In this document: positions 30,207-32,105 of the stretch, one piece after another | Numbering within the stretch: the first letter of the stretch is position 1 | Layout: the number at the start of each line of letters is the position of its first letter | NCBI GenBank assembly: GCA_016180815.1 | Contig: JACPAN010000025.1 | Location: 1 to 32,105 of the forward strand | From: Elusimicrobiota bacterium | GTDB taxonomy: Bacteria > Elusimicrobiota > Elusimicrobia > JACQPE01 | Length of the DNA: 32,105 bases | Direction of reading: 5' to 3' | Notes under the pieces: generated by a model | Seen by the model: the letters and a program-made list of their open reading frames with translations, nothing else | Databases searched by the model: none | Told to the model about the DNA's origin: nothing | Translations under genes and position numbers: made by a program

Positions 30207-32105
30207 ATGGCGGTTGGGCGATGGCTCTTGATCTTGGTCTTGTTGGGAACCCGGGATTCCCAGGCCGCGGCGCCGACGAATCTTAACTGGACCGCGGTTT
30301 CCTCCGACACCGCATCCACATCGTGGAGCGGCAATGCGGACCCTTCGGCTGCTTATGTGGCGGCTATTTCCACCGTCTCGGGATTTGTCCCCGTAAAATC
30401 ATCAGGAACTACGGCGCTCGATCAGCAAACCACCAGCTATGTCAATCTTAACCCCAACACAACCCATTATTTCAAAGTCAAAATTTCAACGGACTTGGAC
30501 GCGGATTATGCGGCCGCTATCGCCACGGTGACGGCCATTGAAACGCCGCAGCGCATTTACATCGAAGAAATATCAACGACGTCTTTGGTCGTTTCCGCGT
30601 ACGCGCCGTCTCCGGGATTCACCAATTTAGGCCAAGATTCAGCCGGCATTAACGTCGCTTCAGCCGCTACGTATATGGGCTGGATTTCTTCCAATGCCTG
30701 GGCAACGAAAGACGGGATGCCTTCTTCGCGCCGGGCCGCGGCCGTGGCGATGGTTGACGGAAAAATCTATGTCATCGGCGGCCACGATGTCGGTCCCGGC
30801 ATCACCGGCCGCAATGATGTTTATAACCCGGCCACAAACACTTGGCAAACAAAAACCGCCATGCCCACGGCCAGACGCAATGCCGCGGCCGCGGTTGTGG
30901 GCGGAAAAATTTATGTCATGGGCGGCGAAAACCCCGGTTACCTGACAACCAATGAAATGTACGACCCTGAAACCGACGCCTGGGAGACGAAGACATCCAT
31001 GCCCACCAGCCGGTCGAACCTCATCGCCGAAGCTGTCGACGGCAAAATTTACGCGATCGGCGGGGTCAACGGCCCCTATCGAAACGAAACCGAGATGTAC
31101 GATCCTCAAACCAATGCCTGGACCAATAAAACAGTCATGCCAACCGCCAGGATGGGCTTGGGCAGCGCCGTCGTCGACGGCAAAATTTACGCGATCGGCG
31201 GTTTTAACGGCGGCTTTTTGTCCACGGTGGAAGAATATGACCCCCAAGCAAATTCCTGGTCCGCAAAAACATCCATGGACGGCGGCCGGTACCAATTAGC
31301 CGCCGCCGCTCTGGGCGGAAAAATTTACGCTCTGGGCGGCTGCGATGTCAGCGGCGATTGCAGCGGCGCCACATTAAGCACGCATACCGTTTATGATCCC
31401 CAAACCAATGCCTGGATGACCGGCCCGATCCTCCCCAGCAACAGAAAGCAGCCCGTGGCTGCGGCCGCGGCCGGGAAAATTTATGCCATCGGCGGGTCGA
31501 TCGGCGGCGTTGGGGGAGAACAAAATACCAACGAAGAATACGATCCCGGGGTGGCAAGAAAAATTTCAGGGCTTTCCACCGGGAGCTTGCACAGCTTTAA
31601 AGCCAAAACGCGAAACAGCGCGGGCCGGGAAACAGCGGAAACCGCGGCGTTATCAAGCTACACCGCGGTTTTTGCTCCCGGCCTTGTATCCACGGGAACT
31701 TATGTCGCCTCATCTTCTTCCAGCCTCGACTTTTCCTGGACCGAAAACGGCAACGCTCCGGGCACCTCGTATTACGCCTGGATCAGCACGGGCTCTTCGG
31801 CTCTGGCGTCAAACTGGATGCTCCAAGTGTCCACAGGATTTACGGGGCTTCTCGCCAACACGACTTATTTTGCCTATGCCAAAGCCCGAAATGCTGATCT
31901 CATGGAAACCCATTGGACTGCGCTGGGCTCCACCGCCACCTTGGCCAATCCTCCCATCACCGAAGTCTCCACCTTCAGCGCGGTCAACGTCTCCTCGCTC
32001 GCCTTGCAATGGCAGGCCAACGCCAACCCTGCGGGCACAGCGTTCATCGCGGAAATCTCATCCGTCGCAGGATTCGCCATCTTGGCCGGATCATCCCAAA
32101 CCGTA
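30207..32105 (+). CDS. Large secreted protein with six Kelch repeats and fibronectin-III-like modules (3' end beyond window)
   Basis: The frame runs without a stop from ATG 30207 to the window edge (633 codons). A signal peptide covers about residues 1-21 (RWLLILVLLGT...SQAAA). FN3-like modules follow: LNWTAVSSDTASTSWSGNADP, then PNTTHYFKVKIS. Residues ~160-445 hold six Kelch repeats, each with W-x-x-K-x-x-M-P, G-K-I-Y-(A/V)-(I/M/L)-GG and (E/V)-x-Y-(D/N)-P, enough for a six-bladed propeller. After it the FN3-like pattern resumes (GLSTGSLHSFKAKTRNSAG; LLANTTYFAYAKARNAD). Such proteins bind ligands or carbohydrates at the surface. GAGGA precedes the start by eight bases. A sigma-54 promoter and dyad lie upstream. 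Confidence 0.92.
   Translation, partial: MAVGRWLLILVLLGTRDSQAAAPTNLNWTAVSSDTASTSWSGNADPSAAYVAAISTVSGFVPVKSSGTTALDQQTTSYVNLNPNTTHYFKVKISTDLDADYAAAIATVTAIETPQRIYIEEISTTSLVVSAYAPSPGFTNLGQDSAGINVASAATYMGWISSNAWATKDGMPSSRRAAAVAMVDGKIYVIGGHDVGPGITGRNDVYNPATNTWQTKTAMPTARRNAAAAVVGGKIYVMGGENPGYLTTNEMYDPETDAWETKTSMPTSRSNLIAEAVDGKIYAIGGVNGPYRNETEMYDPQTNAWTNKTVMPTARMGLGSAVVDGKIYAIGGFNGGFLSTVEEYDPQANSWSAKTSMDGGRYQLAAAALGGKIYALGGCDVSGDCSGATLSTHTVYDPQTNAWMTGPILPSNRKQPVAAAAAGKIYAIGGSIGGVGGEQNTNEEYDPGVARKISGLSTGSLHSFKAKTRNSAGRETAETAALSSYTAVFAPGLVSTGTYVASSSSSLDFSWTENGNAPGTSYYAWISTGSSALASNWMLQVSTGFTGLLANTTYFAYAKARNADLMETHWTALGSTATLANPPITEVSTFSAVNVSSLALQWQANANPAGTAFIAEISSVAGFAILAGSSQTV

Noticed and set aside
1-32105. 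CRISPR array or complete insertion sequence.
   Set aside because: No regularly spaced direct repeats and no transposase or integrase motifs were seen; the only mobile-like items are the 163-bp palindrome and the tRNA-Ser islet.

Overview
The window reads as a stretch of chromosome from a Gram-negative, probably anaerobic or facultative bacterium with moderately high GC. A TolC-type outer-membrane factor, lipoproteins and an RND pump point to a Gram-negative envelope. A two-subunit ferredoxin-dependent 2-oxoacid oxidoreductase points to low-potential metabolism. The secreted Kelch/fibronectin-like protein at the right edge and the overall gene mix resemble Elusimicrobiota-type genomes, but that placement is an impression from family knowledge and was not tested.

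Left part (1-3.2 kb): tRNA-Glu(CTC), a small cyclic-nucleotide-binding-domain protein, a PAP2-like membrane phosphatase overlapping a FolB-like gene, then on the minus strand a response regulator, a pteridine-reductase-like SDR and QueD. This is a small pterin neighbourhood. From 3.2 to 12.1 kb there is one long plus-strand housekeeping run: rpiB, a TPR protein, a lipoprotein, transketolase, ResB-like protein, RluA-type pseudouridine synthase, gmk, rpoZ, priA and tRNA-Phe(GAA). Many of these genes are separated by only a few bases or overlap by ATGA.

Middle part (12.1-18 kb): a minus-strand heavy-metal efflux operon czcC-czcB-czcA followed by a PII-like gene. A 163-bp near-perfect palindrome sits between czcB and czcA and looks like an inserted MITE-like element. 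A methyltransferase is divergent from this operon. korA-korB (minus strand, 18.9-21.5 kb) is preceded by a textbook sigma-54 -24/-12 promoter.

At tRNA-Ser(CGA) (21.7 kb) a roughly 2.4-kb islet begins. It holds an N-terminally truncated, mobilisation-like ORF, an AlbA_2/HATPase regulator and about 430 bp of apparently degenerate DNA. The chromosome resumes with an esterase, radC and a HAD phosphatase.

Right part (26.5 kb to end): a divergent sigma-54-like gene, a soluble PAS histidine kinase and an NtrC-type activator form one overlapping operon, followed by a large secreted Kelch-propeller/FN3-like protein that runs off the window. The activator operon is flanked by two copies of a 20-bp dyad (16/20 identical). 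The distal copy lies about 60 bp upstream of a GG-N10-GC promoter for the Kelch gene. I regard this as the most interesting system here: an apparently self-contained sigma-54 circuit with its own sigma factor, kinase, activator, operator and a surface/secreted target, and possibly korAB as a second target.
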